Positions 49,978-59,670 of a stretch of DNA of 64,000 bases are shown here, one piece after another. The stretch covers positions 372,001 to 436,000 of the forward strand of contig NZ_JBGGTX010000003.1 of the NCBI RefSeq assembly GCF_041287255.1, written 5' to 3'. Every line of letters starts with the position of its first letter. The stretch's first letter is position 1. The position numbers and the translations under genes are program-made. The notes under the pieces are model-generated. The model made no database searches and was not told the DNA's origin. It worked only from the letters and a program-made list of their open reading frames with translations. Source of the stretch: Tamlana flava (GTDB taxonomy: Bacteria; Bacteroidota; Bacteroidia; Flavobacteriales; Flavobacteriaceae).

Positions 49978-50150
49978 GATGTAAAATTATAATTTTATTT
50001 GTTAAAATAACTATCGCTAAACCACTTTTTCATTAAAATTATTGATAATAAGGCTTTACAACCCTTTGAGTTGCAATATTTCATCCTTTTTTTGTTTTAT
50101 TTAAACGATTCAATAAGGCCCTTCTAATTTCTTGCTTACTCAACAAGTTT

Positions 50151-50666
50151 TTAATCTACAATAAACTTACCACGCATCAGCGCATAATGCCCTGGAAAAC
50201 TACACAAAAACTCATAAGTTCCTGCCTCGGGTGCATCAAATTCAATGGATGTTACCTGTCCGCCTCCAATCAAGTTAGTATGCGCTATGACCTCATCGGA
50301 ATCCTTCGGTATGTAATTGTTTTCCTTTTGCGTTGCTGCTTTATTTCCAAAGGCCACCAGGTTCGCTCCCTGTTTCAGCAATACAAAATTATGACCCATC
50401 ACATTAGCATCCAATTTACCTATATGGCGTAGTGTTAATTTTACCCTTTGCCCAACTTTAACCCTAATTTCATTAAGGTTAAATTGCATGGCGTCATTTC
50501 CTGTAATGACAATATTGGCAACATTACTATTTTGTTTCACTTCTGCTTCAGAAGAACTTGTTTTTTCATATGAAAAGGTTTCTTTTTCCTTCCCTTCCTT
50601 TCCTCCGCAATTAAACAACAGTAAAGCAAAAAAGATTGAGTATAGCTTAAATTTAAAAGTTTTCAT
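50151..50666 (-). CDS. Azurin-like cupredoxin lipoprotein
   Basis: A 171-residue exported type-1 copper protein. The lipoprotein signal ends LLLFNC with Cys20 lipidated. A low-complexity linker (about 21-45) precedes the azurin domain. Copper ligands are visible as Gly91-His92 in VMGHNFVL, Cys155 and His160 in LCSFPGHYALM, and Met164. It probably carries electrons in the periplasm, anchored to a membrane, and donates to a peroxidase or oxidase as in other Bacteroidota; the partner is not in the window. It lies 55 nt downstream of the gapN-type gene and could be co-transcribed. Confidence 0.9.
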   Translation of the reverse strand: MKTFKFKLYSIFFALLLFNCGGKEGKEKETFSYEKTSSSEAEVKQNSNVANIVITGNDAMQFNLNEIRVKVGQRVKLTLRHIGKLDANVMGHNFVLLKQGANLVAFGNKAATQKENNYIPKDSDEVIAHTNLIGGGQVTSIEFDAPEAGTYEFLCSFPGHYALMRGKFIVD

Positions 50667-50721
50667 TTTTTAATGTTCTTTTTGAATCAGTTTTATAAAA
50701 TGATTGAGCTATTAATAAAGT

Positions 50722-52314
50722 CTAGAGTATATAATCCGTACTTATGAAATTTGATGTTTTATGCTCTAAAAGCTCGGTTAAAATGGCATTATTATATGCA
50801 TTGTCTTTAGATGCCACAAAAGTCCTAATGGAAAATGAGCGCAAAGCATCGTGCACACTAAGCGTACCAAAAGCAGAATCTTTTCTTCCTGTGAACGGAT
50901 ATACATCCGGGCCTCGTTGACAAGAGCTATTCAAATTTACACGACATACTAAGTTTACCAAAGTATCTATTAGAGGCGACAAGGTTTGAATGTTTTTGCC
51001 GAACAAACTAACTTGCTGCCCGTAGTTAGATTCCGCCATATCGTTTAAAGGTTCTTCAATATCTGAAAATGAAAGCACCGGAATTACAGGCCCAAATTGT
51101 TCTTCCTGAAAAACGCGCATATCTTTGCTTACTGGATACAAAACCGCGGGGAAAATAAAATTCTCTGAAACTTCCCCACCTTTTTCATTTAAAACCTTGG
51201 CACCTTTATTAATGGCATCGTCTATTAATTCTTGAATGTAAGCCGGCTTATCCTCTTCAGGGAGCGGGGTTAATTTAACACCTTTTTCCCAAGGGTTCCC
51301 AAATTTCATCTGGTCCACTTTGTAAGAAAATCGCCTATTGAATTCTTCTACAACAGATTCATGAACATATAGAACTTTTAATGCTGTACAGCGCTGGCCG
51401 TTAAAAGACAGGGTACCCGTTATACATTCTTCAACCGCTAAATCCAAATCTGCATCTGGCAGTACAATGGCTGGGTTTTTTGCCTCTAAACCTAAAACCA
51501 TGCGTAACCGGTTCCCTTTAGGATGTTGTGCCTGGAGGGCATTAGCCGACTTGCTGTTTCCAATTAAAGCCAGTACATCTATTTTTCCAGATTTCATGAT
51601 TGGTGTAGCCAAAACGCGGCCGCGACCGTAAATAATGTTTACCACTCCTTTAGGAAAACTATTTTGAAATGCCTCCAATAAAGGTGAAATAAGTAGCACC
51701 CCTAATTTTGCTGGTTTAAAAATAACCGTGTTCCCCATAATCAATGCAGGAATAAGCAAGGTAAACGTTTCGTTAAGCGGATAGTTATAAGGGCCTAAAC
51801 ATAGCACTACGCCGAGTGGTCCACGACGAATGTGGGCATAAACTTCAGAGTTCTTTTCAAACTTTGCAGAATCTCTATCTATTTGTTTGTATGCCTCAAT
51901 TGTATCATAAATATAATCAACTGTTCGGTCAAATTCCTTTTCAGAATCTGGAAGATTCTTTCCAATTTCCCACATTAAAAATTTTACCGTCTCTTCTCTT
52001 TTGGTCTTCATTTGCTTGACAAACTTTTCCATGCAAGCAATTCTATCAACCACCTTAATTGTTGGCCACAAGCCTTGTCCATTGTCATAAGCTTTTACAG
52101 CTGAATTCAGGGCATCCAAAGCTTCCTCTTCACCTAATTGGGGTACAGTTCCCAATAAGGTTGGCTTATATCTTTCAGTAGAGGAAATTGTAGAATAAAC
52201 CTCTGCCGTATCACCTTCCCAATGCTTTAACTCGCCATCTGCCAAATACGTGTTTTGGTGGAATAAAGATTCTATTTGAAATGCTTCCGGAATGTCTTGA
52301 AATGAATTTTTCAT
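50722..52314 (-). CDS. gapN: NADP-dependent glyceraldehyde-3-phosphate dehydrogenase (non-phosphorylating)
   Basis: An aldehyde dehydrogenase of 530 residues. The cofactor region is CLGPYNYPLNETFTLLIPAL, FKPAKLGVLLISPL and ALIGNSKSANAL. The catalytic Glu is in LGLEAKNPAIV and the catalytic Cys in FNGQRCTALKVLYVHE. FGPVIPVLSF and RVNLNSSCQRGPDVYPFTGR fit the GapN-type subgroup found in plants and Bacteroidota. It would oxidise glyceraldehyde-3-phosphate straight to 3-phosphoglycerate and yield NADPH. The C-terminal extension is longer than usual for aldehyde dehydrogenases. Substrate assignment rests on motif resemblance, so another aldehyde remains possible. Confidence 0.8.
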   Translation of the reverse strand: MKNSFQDIPEAFQIESLFHQNTYLADGELKHWEGDTAEVYSTISSTERYKPTLLGTVPQLGEEEALDALNSAVKAYDNGQGLWPTIKVVDRIACMEKFVKQMKTKREETVKFLMWEIGKNLPDSEKEFDRTVDYIYDTIEAYKQIDRDSAKFEKNSEVYAHIRRGPLGVVLCLGPYNYPLNETFTLLIPALIMGNTVIFKPAKLGVLLISPLLEAFQNSFPKGVVNIIYGRGRVLATPIMKSGKIDVLALIGNSKSANALQAQHPKGNRLRMVLGLEAKNPAIVLPDADLDLAVEECITGTLSFNGQRCTALKVLYVHESVVEEFNRRFSYKVDQMKFGNPWEKGVKLTPLPEEDKPAYIQELIDDAINKGAKVLNEKGGEVSENFIFPAVLYPVSKDMRVFQEEQFGPVIPVLSFSDIEEPLNDMAESNYGQQVSLFGKNIQTLSPLIDTLVNLVCRVNLNSSCQRGPDVYPFTGRKDSAFGTLSVHDALRSFSIRTFVASKDNAYNNAILTELLEHKTSNFISTDYIL

Positions 52315-52357
52315 GATTAGAAAGTTAGTTTTTTAGTTTAGCATAAAGCATGCTTAT

Positions 52358-52365
52358 CAAAAGTA
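52358..52365 (-). promoter_or_regulatory. Candidate -7 promoter box for gapN
   Basis: On the minus strand TACTTTTG is an exact TAnnTTTG match, 43 nt upstream of the gapN start codon, in the gap after ilvA. Confidence 0.55.
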
Positions 52366-52468
52366 AAGAAAAATAACGCATCATTAATGTTGAGAGCACA
52401 TAGAATTTGAGGAATGACGCGAAAACGATTTCGACAAAACCGCCCAAAAAGCACTAAAAAACTTAGAA

Positions 52469-53734
52469 CTAAACTAAAAACTGAAACAAATCTGGCTTAT
52501 CATTTAAATAGTCGCCATAAAAATTGTGCTCTTTCATTTTGGCAATAAGCGGCTTTAAATCGTCGGCTGATTTCAATTGAACCCCTACCACGGCTGAACC
52601 ATTTTCCCTATTGGTTTTTTTGGCGTATTGAAAATAAGTGATATCATCATTTTTTCCCAAAATATCGACTACAAATTCCTTTAACGCTCCTGCTCGTTGC
52701 GGAAAATTCACAATAAAATAATGCTTCAAGTTAGCGTACAATAGAGCCCTTTCTTTAATTTCTGGTGTTCTGGTAATATCGTTATTACTTCCGCTAACCA
52801 CACAAACTACATTTTTCCCTTTTATTTTTTCTGCATAAAAATCCAAAGCTGAAATACTAAGTGCCCCGGCAGGTTCAACCACAATAGCATCTTTGTTATA
52901 AAGTTCTAAAATGGTTTCACAAACCTTGCCTTCCGGAACGGTTGTCATGGCATCCAAATTCTTTTTACAAATGGCAAAATTTAAGTCGCCCACGCGTTTC
53001 ACCGCAGCTCCGTCAACAAACTTGTCGATTTCATCTAGTTCGGTATTTTCATTGTTTTTTATTGACTCGGTCATTGAAGGCGCTCCTTCTGGCTCAACAC
53101 CAATAATTTTTGTATTTGGTGACAATTTTTTAAAAACAGTAGATAAACCTGAAGCCAATCCACCTCCACCAACGGCAACGAAAACATAATCTATTGGCTC
53201 TTTTGCTTGTTCCAAAATTTCCAAGGCAATAGTTGCTTGGCCTTCAATTACTTTTTCGTCATTAAATGGATGAATGAATGTTTTTTCTAACTGCTCACAC
53301 TCGGTCAAGGCGGCGTGATATGCATCATCAAAAGTATCACCAACCAATTTAATTTCTATAAAATCTTCACCAAACATCTCAACCTGTTCTAACTTCTGGC
53401 TTGGGGTCGGGGCTGGCATATAAATAGTTCCTTTAATTTTTAGAAGCTTGCACGATAAAGCAACACCTTGTGCATGATTGCCAGCACTTGCACAAACTAC
53501 TCCGATTTTGGCCTCTTCTTTTGTTAATGAACTTATCTTATTATAAGCACCTCGAATTTTATAAGAGCGCACTTGCTGGAGGTCTTCGCGCTTAAAAAGG
53601 ATATTGGCACCAAATTTCTTGGAATACCTTAAACTTGGACTTAGATGTGTGACCGCCGATACCTTCTTAATGTTTTCGGCTGCACGTTTTATATCATCTA
53701 TTTTAGGAAAATACGTTTTCAATTCCAGCTTCAC
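52469..53734 (-). CDS. ilvA: Threonine deaminase (biosynthetic type)
   Basis: IlvA deaminates threonine to 2-oxobutyrate, the entry to isoleucine. The 421-residue protein has the PLP lysine in SYKIRGAYNKIS, the ASAGNHAQGVA motif, the GGGGLASG phosphate loop, and a single C-terminal ACT-like regulatory domain (about 335-421, LKHYFIVNFPQRAGALKEFV). The start is GTG (53734), set by an in-frame stop just upstream. It follows ilvC by 109 nt containing an intrinsic terminator, so it may be expressed at a lower level than ilvD-B-N-C. Confidence 0.94.
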   Translation of the reverse strand: MKLELKTYFPKIDDIKRAAENIKKVSAVTHLSPSLRYSKKFGANILFKREDLQQVRSYKIRGAYNKISSLTKEEAKIGVVCASAGNHAQGVALSCKLLKIKGTIYMPAPTPSQKLEQVEMFGEDFIEIKLVGDTFDDAYHAALTECEQLEKTFIHPFNDEKVIEGQATIALEILEQAKEPIDYVFVAVGGGGLASGLSTVFKKLSPNTKIIGVEPEGAPSMTESIKNNENTELDEIDKFVDGAAVKRVGDLNFAICKKNLDAMTTVPEGKVCETILELYNKDAIVVEPAGALSISALDFYAEKIKGKNVVCVVSGSNNDITRTPEIKERALLYANLKHYFIVNFPQRAGALKEFVVDILGKNDDITYFQYAKKTNRENGSAVVGVQLKSADDLKPLIAKMKEHNFYGDYLNDKPDLFQFLV

Positions 53735-53765
53735 TTTTCACTTTAAAATTAAACATTTTAACAAT

Positions 53766-53802
53766 AAAAAAGCCTGCTGAATTTAAAAATCCAACAGGCT
53801 TT
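53766..53802 (-). terminator. Intrinsic terminator between ilvC and ilvA
   Basis: On the minus strand AAAGCCTGTTGGA pairs with TTCAGCAGGCTTT (13 positions with two G-U pairs) and runs into a T6 tract. It should end most transcripts from ilvD-B-N-C, leaving ilvA partly dependent on read-through or its own promoter. Confidence 0.85.
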
Positions 53803-53843
53803 CACCATCAAATTTAGTTTAGTTTAGTTATTTGTTTAATGGT

Positions 53844-55319
53844 TTATACTATTGGTTTCATAGCCGTCATAGATGCTCTTAAGAATCTACCAACTTTTTC
53901 AACGGGATGCTCTCTTAAAGCCTTATTAACAGCAATCAATTTTGCATTATCTACAGCTTTACCGTTATCTTTTGAATAAGCTTTACCAATTACGTCGGTA
54001 TCAATTTTCTTCATGAAATCACCCAATAAAGGCTTACAAGCATGATCGAACAAATAGCATCCGTACTCTGCAGTATCAGAAATTACGCGGTTCATTTCGT
54101 AAAGTTTCTTTCTGGCAATGGTATTGGCAATTAGCGGCGTTTCATGTAAAGACTCGTAATAAGCTGATGCATCAATAATACCTGAATCTACCATAGCCTC
54201 AAAAGCCAACTCAACGCCTGCACGCACAAGGGCTACCATCAATACGCCATTATCGTAATATTCTTGCTCGGTAATTTCCATGTTTCCAGCTGGAGTTTTT
54301 TCAAAAGCAGTTTCGGATGTTGCAGCTCTCCATCCCAATAAATCTTTGTCATCATTGGACCAATCTGCCATCATACCTGAAGAAAAACGACCTTCAATAA
54401 TGTCGTCCATGTGTTTTTGGAACAACGGACGCATAATATCTTTTAATTCTTCTGACAATTCAAATGCCTTAATTTTTGCAGGATTAGACAAACGATCCAT
54501 CATATTGGTAACACCGCCGTATTTTAGTCCTTCGGTTACGGTTTCCCATCCAAATTGGATTAGTTTTGAAGCATAACCTGGATCGATTCCTTTTTCAACC
54601 ATTTTATCAAAACATAGAATAGAACCAGTTTGCAACAGGCCACAAAGAATGGTTTGCTCACCCATTAAATCTGATTTTACTTCAGCAATAAAAGACGATG
54701 CCAACACACCTGCTCTGTCACCACCTGTAGCCACAGCATAAGCTTTTGCTTGCGCCCAACCTTTTCCTTCAGGATCGTTTTCTTCGTGTACCGCAATTAA
54801 TGTTGGCACACCAAAACCTCTTTTGTATTCCTCACGAACCTCAGAACCTGGAGACTTAGGTGCTACCATAATTACAGTAAGGTCTTTACGGATTTGCATA
54901 CCTTCCTCAACAATATTGAATCCATGGGAATACGCTAAAGTAGCTCCTTTTTTCATCAAAGGCATTACCGCATTAACTACGCTAGTGTGTTGTTTATCTG
55001 GTGTTAAGTTTAAAACTAAATCTGCAATTGGAATTAACTCTTGGTAAGTGCCTACGGTAAATCCGTTTTCAGTTGCATTTACAAAAGATGCTCGTTTTTC
55101 AGCAATGGCGGCATCACGTAAAGCATAAGAAATATCCAATCCAGAATCTCTCATGTTAAGCCCTTGGTTTAAACCTTGAGCCCCACAGCCTACAATGACT
55201 ACTTTTTTACCTTTTAATGCATTTACTCCATCAGCAAATTCTGAAGTGTCCATAAATCTACACTTGGATAATTGATTTAATTTATCTCTTAACGATAGCG
55301 TGTTAAAATAATTTCCCAT
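53844..55319 (-). CDS. ilvC: Ketol-acid reductoisomerase (class II)
   Basis: IlvC isomerises and reduces acetolactate and acetohydroxybutyrate with NADPH and Mg. At 491 residues it is the long class II form, with a duplicated helical domain as in E. coli. It has the Rossmann motif VVIVGCGAQGLNQGLNMRDSG, MVAPKSPGSEVREEYKRGFG, and the metal-binding SDLMGEQTILCG. The substrate site is within the EEYYDNGVLMVAL region. It lies 28 nt after ilvN. Its transcript ends mostly at the terminator before ilvA. Confidence 0.95.
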   Translation of the reverse strand: MGNYFNTLSLRDKLNQLSKCRFMDTSEFADGVNALKGKKVVIVGCGAQGLNQGLNMRDSGLDISYALRDAAIAEKRASFVNATENGFTVGTYQELIPIADLVLNLTPDKQHTSVVNAVMPLMKKGATLAYSHGFNIVEEGMQIRKDLTVIMVAPKSPGSEVREEYKRGFGVPTLIAVHEENDPEGKGWAQAKAYAVATGGDRAGVLASSFIAEVKSDLMGEQTILCGLLQTGSILCFDKMVEKGIDPGYASKLIQFGWETVTEGLKYGGVTNMMDRLSNPAKIKAFELSEELKDIMRPLFQKHMDDIIEGRFSSGMMADWSNDDKDLLGWRAATSETAFEKTPAGNMEITEQEYYDNGVLMVALVRAGVELAFEAMVDSGIIDASAYYESLHETPLIANTIARKKLYEMNRVISDTAEYGCYLFDHACKPLLGDFMKKIDTDVIGKAYSKDNGKAVDNAKLIAVNKALREHPVEKVGRFLRASMTAMKPIV

Positions 55320-55347
55320 CTTAATTTTATTGTTATTATTGGTTTGT

Positions 55348-55881
55348 TTATTGGTTATTAAATGCCGTAAGCATTTCTGTTATTTTCATTTCGTCTTTGG
55401 TTACCGCAATTCTACCAGAACGTACAAATTGCATGATACCGAATACATTTAAATCTCTTCGCAAAGATTCTATTTCGTTTCTTCTACCTGATTTTTCAAG
55501 CACAAAAAACTCTTTGTTTACGGTAACAATTCTGGTATCGCTTTCTTTGATGATATTTTGAATTTGAGGTTCGTCAAATAGTAAATCCGACTTAATTTTA
55601 AACATACAAGATTCAGTAAAAATGGTTTGGTCGTCTGTATGATAATAGGCTTTAATGGTTTCTACCTGCTTTTCAATTTGCCTTACAATCTTCATTGCTT
55701 GGGTTTCCGTCGTGTTGACCACAATTACAAAACGGTTAACACCATCAATCTCTGACTGTGAAGTTGTTAAACTTTCAATATTGATATGTCGCCTTTGAAA
55801 TATCGCTGAAATACGGTTAAGTAAACCGATATTGTTTTCGGTGTAAACCGATATGGTGAATGTTTTTATGTCTTCGTTCAT
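55348..55881 (-). CDS. ilvN: Acetolactate synthase small (regulatory) subunit
   Basis: A 177-residue regulatory subunit with an N-terminal ACT domain (ISVYTENNIGLLNRISAIFQRRHINIESLT, about 8-38) that binds Val for feedback inhibition in homologues, and a C-terminal ALS_ss_C-like half. It lies 10 nt downstream of ilvB, matching the obligate partnership with the catalytic subunit. Confidence 0.94.
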   Translation of the reverse strand: MNEDIKTFTISVYTENNIGLLNRISAIFQRRHINIESLTTSQSEIDGVNRFVIVVNTTETQAMKIVRQIEKQVETIKAYYHTDDQTIFTESCMFKIKSDLLFDEPQIQNIIKESDTRIVTVNKEFFVLEKSGRRNEIESLRRDLNVFGIMQFVRSGRIAVTKDEMKITEMLTAFNNQ

Positions 55882-55891
55882 CTTTGTAATC

Positions 55892-57625
55892 TTAGCTTAA
55901 TCTGATATCTGAAACTGATGCCCCTGATGGTATCATTGGGAACACATTGTCTTCTTTCTCAACACAAACTTCAAGGAAATATGCACCTTCTGAAGCCATC
56001 ATTTCTTTAATGGCGTCTGCCAATTCCTCACGCTTGGTTACGCGCTGGGCACTGATGTGATACCCTTTTGCGATGGTAACAAAATCTGGATTGGTCATTT
56101 CAGTTGATGCGTAGCGTCTATCAAAAAACAACTGTTGCCATTGGCGAACCATACCCAAAAATTCATTATTTAAAACAACTATTTTAACGGGAACTTTGGT
56201 TTGAAAAATGGTTCCCAATTCCTGAATATTCATTTGGTAACCACCATCACCGATAATAGCCACAACATCACGCTCTGGCGCTGCCATTTTAGCACCGATA
56301 GCCGCGGGAAGTGCAAACCCCATGGTACCTAAACCTCCTGAAGTAATGTTACTTTTTGTAACGTTAAACTCTGAATACCTACAGGCTATCATTTGGTGCT
56401 GACCAACATCTGAAACAATGGCGGCATTGCCTTTGCTCTCAACATTTATTTGCTTTAACACCTCACCCATGGTTAACCCTTCTTTGGTGGGGTGAAGGTC
56501 ATTTTTAATCACTTTTTCAAACTCAATGGCGTACAAATCCTTAAACTCTTGCAACCATGCTTCATGAGAGTTTTTATTTAAAGCATCCAAAAGCATAGCC
56601 AGACTTTCCTTAGCATTACCGAGAACAGCTACATCTGTTTTTACGTTTTTATCAATCTCAGCAGGGTCAATATCAAAATGAATGATTTTGGCTTGTTTTG
56701 CATAAGTCTTTAAATCCCCCGTTACACGGTCGTCAAATCGCATACCAATGGCGATAAGTACGTCACATTCATTTGTTAATTTATTTGGTGCATAATTTCC
56801 GTGCATACCTACCATTCCAACATTTAATTGATGGGAAGTTGGTAATGCTGAAGCACCTAAAATAGTCCATGACGCCGGAATTCCTGCTTTTTCAACAACC
56901 GCCTTCAATTCTTCTTCAGCTTGACCCAAGATTACCCCTTGCCCCCAAACAATCAAGGGTTTTTTGGCATTGTTAATCAACTCTGCAGCGGCATTTATGG
57001 CTTCTGGTTTTGTTTTTGGCACAGGCGTATAGCTTCTTATACCATTACACTTTTCATATTTAAAATCAAGTTGGCTTACTTGAGCATCTTTCGTAATATC
57101 AACCAATACAGGACCCGGCCTTCCGCTTTTCGCAATGTAAAAAGCTTTTGCCAAAGCTTCTGGTATATCGGCCGCTTTTGTAACTTGGCAGTTCCATTTG
57201 GTTACTGGTGTAGAAATACCAACAATATCAGTTTCTTGGAAGGCATCACTACCCAATAAATGTGAAAACACTTGCCCCGTAATGCACACCAAAGGTGTTG
57301 AATCTATCTGTGCATCTGCAATGCCCGTAATTAAATTAGTAGCTCCAGGACCTGAAGTAGCCATCGCCACACCTACTTTACCCGAAATTCTTGCATAACC
57401 TTGGGCAGCATGTGCCGCTCCTTGTTCATGGCGTGTCAAAACATGGTGAATTCGGTCTTGATACTTGAACAATTCGTCATAAACAGGCATTATGGCCCCT
57501 CCTGGGTAGCCATAAAGCGTTTCAACCCCTTCAGCAAGCAAACATCTAATTATAGCCTCGCTACCTGTAATTCTTTCAACTTTATCTGCCACTTTTTTTG
57601 TTTTGTTTACGGTTTGTGTTTTCAT
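55892..57625 (-). CDS. ilvB: Acetolactate synthase large (catalytic) subunit
   Basis: A ThDP-dependent enzyme forming acetolactate or acetohydroxybutyrate. I chose the ATG at 57625 (577 residues); an upstream TTG adds only three residues. It has the catalytic Glu in HEQGAAHAAQGYAR, the central FAD/CoA-like domain, and the C-terminal ThDP/Mg motif GDGGYQMNIQELGTIF with NNEFLGMVRQWQ. An N-terminal, lysine-rich stretch of about 20 residues precedes the conserved GSEAIIRCLLAEGVETLYG. It lies 54 nt after ilvD. Confidence 0.95.
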   Translation of the reverse strand: MKTQTVNKTKKVADKVERITGSEAIIRCLLAEGVETLYGYPGGAIMPVYDELFKYQDRIHHVLTRHEQGAAHAAQGYARISGKVGVAMATSGPGATNLITGIADAQIDSTPLVCITGQVFSHLLGSDAFQETDIVGISTPVTKWNCQVTKAADIPEALAKAFYIAKSGRPGPVLVDITKDAQVSQLDFKYEKCNGIRSYTPVPKTKPEAINAAAELINNAKKPLIVWGQGVILGQAEEELKAVVEKAGIPASWTILGASALPTSHQLNVGMVGMHGNYAPNKLTNECDVLIAIGMRFDDRVTGDLKTYAKQAKIIHFDIDPAEIDKNVKTDVAVLGNAKESLAMLLDALNKNSHEAWLQEFKDLYAIEFEKVIKNDLHPTKEGLTMGEVLKQINVESKGNAAIVSDVGQHQMIACRYSEFNVTKSNITSGGLGTMGFALPAAIGAKMAAPERDVVAIIGDGGYQMNIQELGTIFQTKVPVKIVVLNNEFLGMVRQWQQLFFDRRYASTEMTNPDFVTIAKGYHISAQRVTKREELADAIKEMMASEGAYFLEVCVEKEDNVFPMIPSGASVSDIRLS

Positions 57626-57679
57626 AATCCACAATTTAAGTATATAAGGTTTCCGTTTCTACGGAAATGAAAAATCATT

Positions 57680-59362
57680 TTAAAATGCGTCCGTCACACA
57701 GCCTTTTGAAGCTGATGCCACTGATTTTGCATATTTATATAAAATCCCTTTTTTATGTTTTAATTCAGGAGCAACCCATTCTGCTTTTCTTTCTGATAAT
57801 TCTTCATCTGAAAGCAATACATTGATGGAATTATCTTCTGCACTTATTTTTATTCTATCACCGGTTTTTACCAATCCAATGGTTCCTCCAGTTTGCGCTT
57901 CTGGAGTAATGTGTCCAACTACGAAGCCATGCGTTCCACCTGAAAAACGTCCATCAGTAATCAATGCCACCGATTTCCCTAAACCAGCACCCATAATAAG
58001 CGAAGTAGGTTTAAGCATTTCGGGCATACCCGGACCTCCTTTTGGACCTACATATCGAATAACAACTACATCGCCTTTTTCAACTTCTCCTTTTGAAATT
58101 CCTGTATTGGCGGCTTGCTCTCCATCATACACCACGGCTTTACCTTCAAACACCAAGCCTTCTTTGCCCGATATTTTAGCCACAGCACCTTCAGTTGCCA
58201 AATTTCCATAAAGAATCTGAAGATTTCCTGAGGATTTAAGCGCCTTATCTATAGGATAGATAACATCTTCTTCTTCAAACTTAAGTGGCTCAACATCCTT
58301 TAAATTTTCAGCTAAAGTTTTTCCTGTAACGGTCATACAATCACCGTGCAAGTAACCATTATCCAATAAATATTTCATTACAGCAGGCGTACCACCTATA
58401 CCGTGAACATCTTCCATTAAGTATTTTCCACTTGGTTTCAAATCGGCAATTAACGGTGTTCTATCACTTACCCGTTGAAAGTCTTCCAGTGTAAAATCGA
58501 TATCCGCTGCATGTGCTATAGCCAAGAAATGTAGTACTGCGTTAGTAGAACCGCCCAATGCGTTTACCAAAGCAATGGCATTTTCTATGGACTTTTTAGA
58601 AATGATATCCAAAGGTTTCAAATCCAGTTCCAAAAGATTTTTTATGGCAATTGCCGTTCTTTCGCTTTCAGATAATTTATTTGGGTTTTCAGCAGGAATG
58701 GAAGAGTTGTAAGGCAGTGCAAACCCCATACACTCAATGGCCGAAGCCATAGTGTTTGCGGTATACATACCACCACATGCTCCAGCACCCGGAATGGCTC
58801 TTTTTATAATTTCCCTGTATTCTTCTTCATCAATCTCACCAGCCACTTTTTGTCCCAAAGCTTCAAAAGCCGAAACAATATTTAGTTTTTGTCCTTTATA
58901 ATTTCCTGAGGCTATGGTTCCACCATACATCATGATTGACGGGCGGTTTAAACGCAGCATTGCAATAACAGCACCCGGCATGTTCTTATCGCAACCAACC
59001 ACAGAGATTAACGCATCATAGCTTTGTGCGTTCATTACAGTTTCAATAGAATCTGCAATAATATCCCGAGACGCCAAAGAATAATTCATCCCTGAAGTCC
59101 CCATAGAAATACCATCACTCACCCCAATGGTATTGAAGCCTAAACCAACTAATCCAGCTATTTTACACTCAATTTTTACCTCAGCGGCCAAATTATTTAA
59201 ATGCATGTTACATGGGTTGCCATCGTATCCTGTACTGGCTATACCAACTTGGGCTTTGTTCATGTCTTCATCCGTTAAACCTACGGCGTATAACATGGCC
59301 TGCGAAGCTGGCTGCGATTCATCCTGTGTTAATCTTTTACTGTGTTTATTAAGTTCCTTCAT
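57680..59362 (-). CDS. ilvD: Dihydroxy-acid dehydratase
   Basis: IlvD dehydrates the dihydroxy acids from IlvC to the 2-oxo acids of Val and Ile. The 560-residue protein has Fe-S ligand cysteines in GNPCNMHL, SVVGCDKNMPGAVIAM and GAGACGGMYTANTM, and the C-terminal TDGRFSGGTHGFVVGHITPEA motif. It is the first structural gene of the ilv operon and lies 248 nt downstream of the attenuator terminator of the leader region. The active-site set is complete. Confidence 0.96.
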   Translation of the reverse strand: MKELNKHSKRLTQDESQPASQAMLYAVGLTDEDMNKAQVGIASTGYDGNPCNMHLNNLAAEVKIECKIAGLVGLGFNTIGVSDGISMGTSGMNYSLASRDIIADSIETVMNAQSYDALISVVGCDKNMPGAVIAMLRLNRPSIMMYGGTIASGNYKGQKLNIVSAFEALGQKVAGEIDEEEYREIIKRAIPGAGACGGMYTANTMASAIECMGFALPYNSSIPAENPNKLSESERTAIAIKNLLELDLKPLDIISKKSIENAIALVNALGGSTNAVLHFLAIAHAADIDFTLEDFQRVSDRTPLIADLKPSGKYLMEDVHGIGGTPAVMKYLLDNGYLHGDCMTVTGKTLAENLKDVEPLKFEEEDVIYPIDKALKSSGNLQILYGNLATEGAVAKISGKEGLVFEGKAVVYDGEQAANTGISKGEVEKGDVVVIRYVGPKGGPGMPEMLKPTSLIMGAGLGKSVALITDGRFSGGTHGFVVGHITPEAQTGGTIGLVKTGDRIKISAEDNSINVLLSDEELSERKAEWVAPELKHKKGILYKYAKSVASASKGCVTDAF

Positions 59363-59609
59363 TTTGTTTAAGAATAATTCAGTACTCTATTTAGTATTTT
59401 GTTCAGTATTCTAAAATTTTAAGATTTTTAACAAGAATTCCCCAAAATAAGCCCAAATAATTTTCGAAATTAATTGATTGATTACTTATTAGGTTCTACC
59501 ATTACTAGGTTGGGTTAAACTCACGACTTCAAAAATCCACATAACAAATTGAAAAACAAGTAATTAATCTATTATTTTTATGATGTTCAAAATGAAAAAA
59601 AATAGCATT

Positions 59610-59637
59610 AAAAAGCCCTCCATTAAGTAGGAAGGCC
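59610..59637 (-). terminator. Attenuator terminator of the ilv operon
   Basis: On the minus strand GGCCTTCC pairs with GGAGGGC(T) (7-8 bp, with G-U pairs) around the loop TACTTAAT, and a T5 tract follows. It lies between the leader-peptide stop and ilvD. Its 5' arm and loop contain CCTTCCTACT, which can pair instead with AGTAGGGTGG at the leader stop codon (plus-strand 59663-59672). Confidence 0.82.
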
Positions 59638-59670
59638 AAAAATATATTTTCATTCTTTTATACCACCCTA

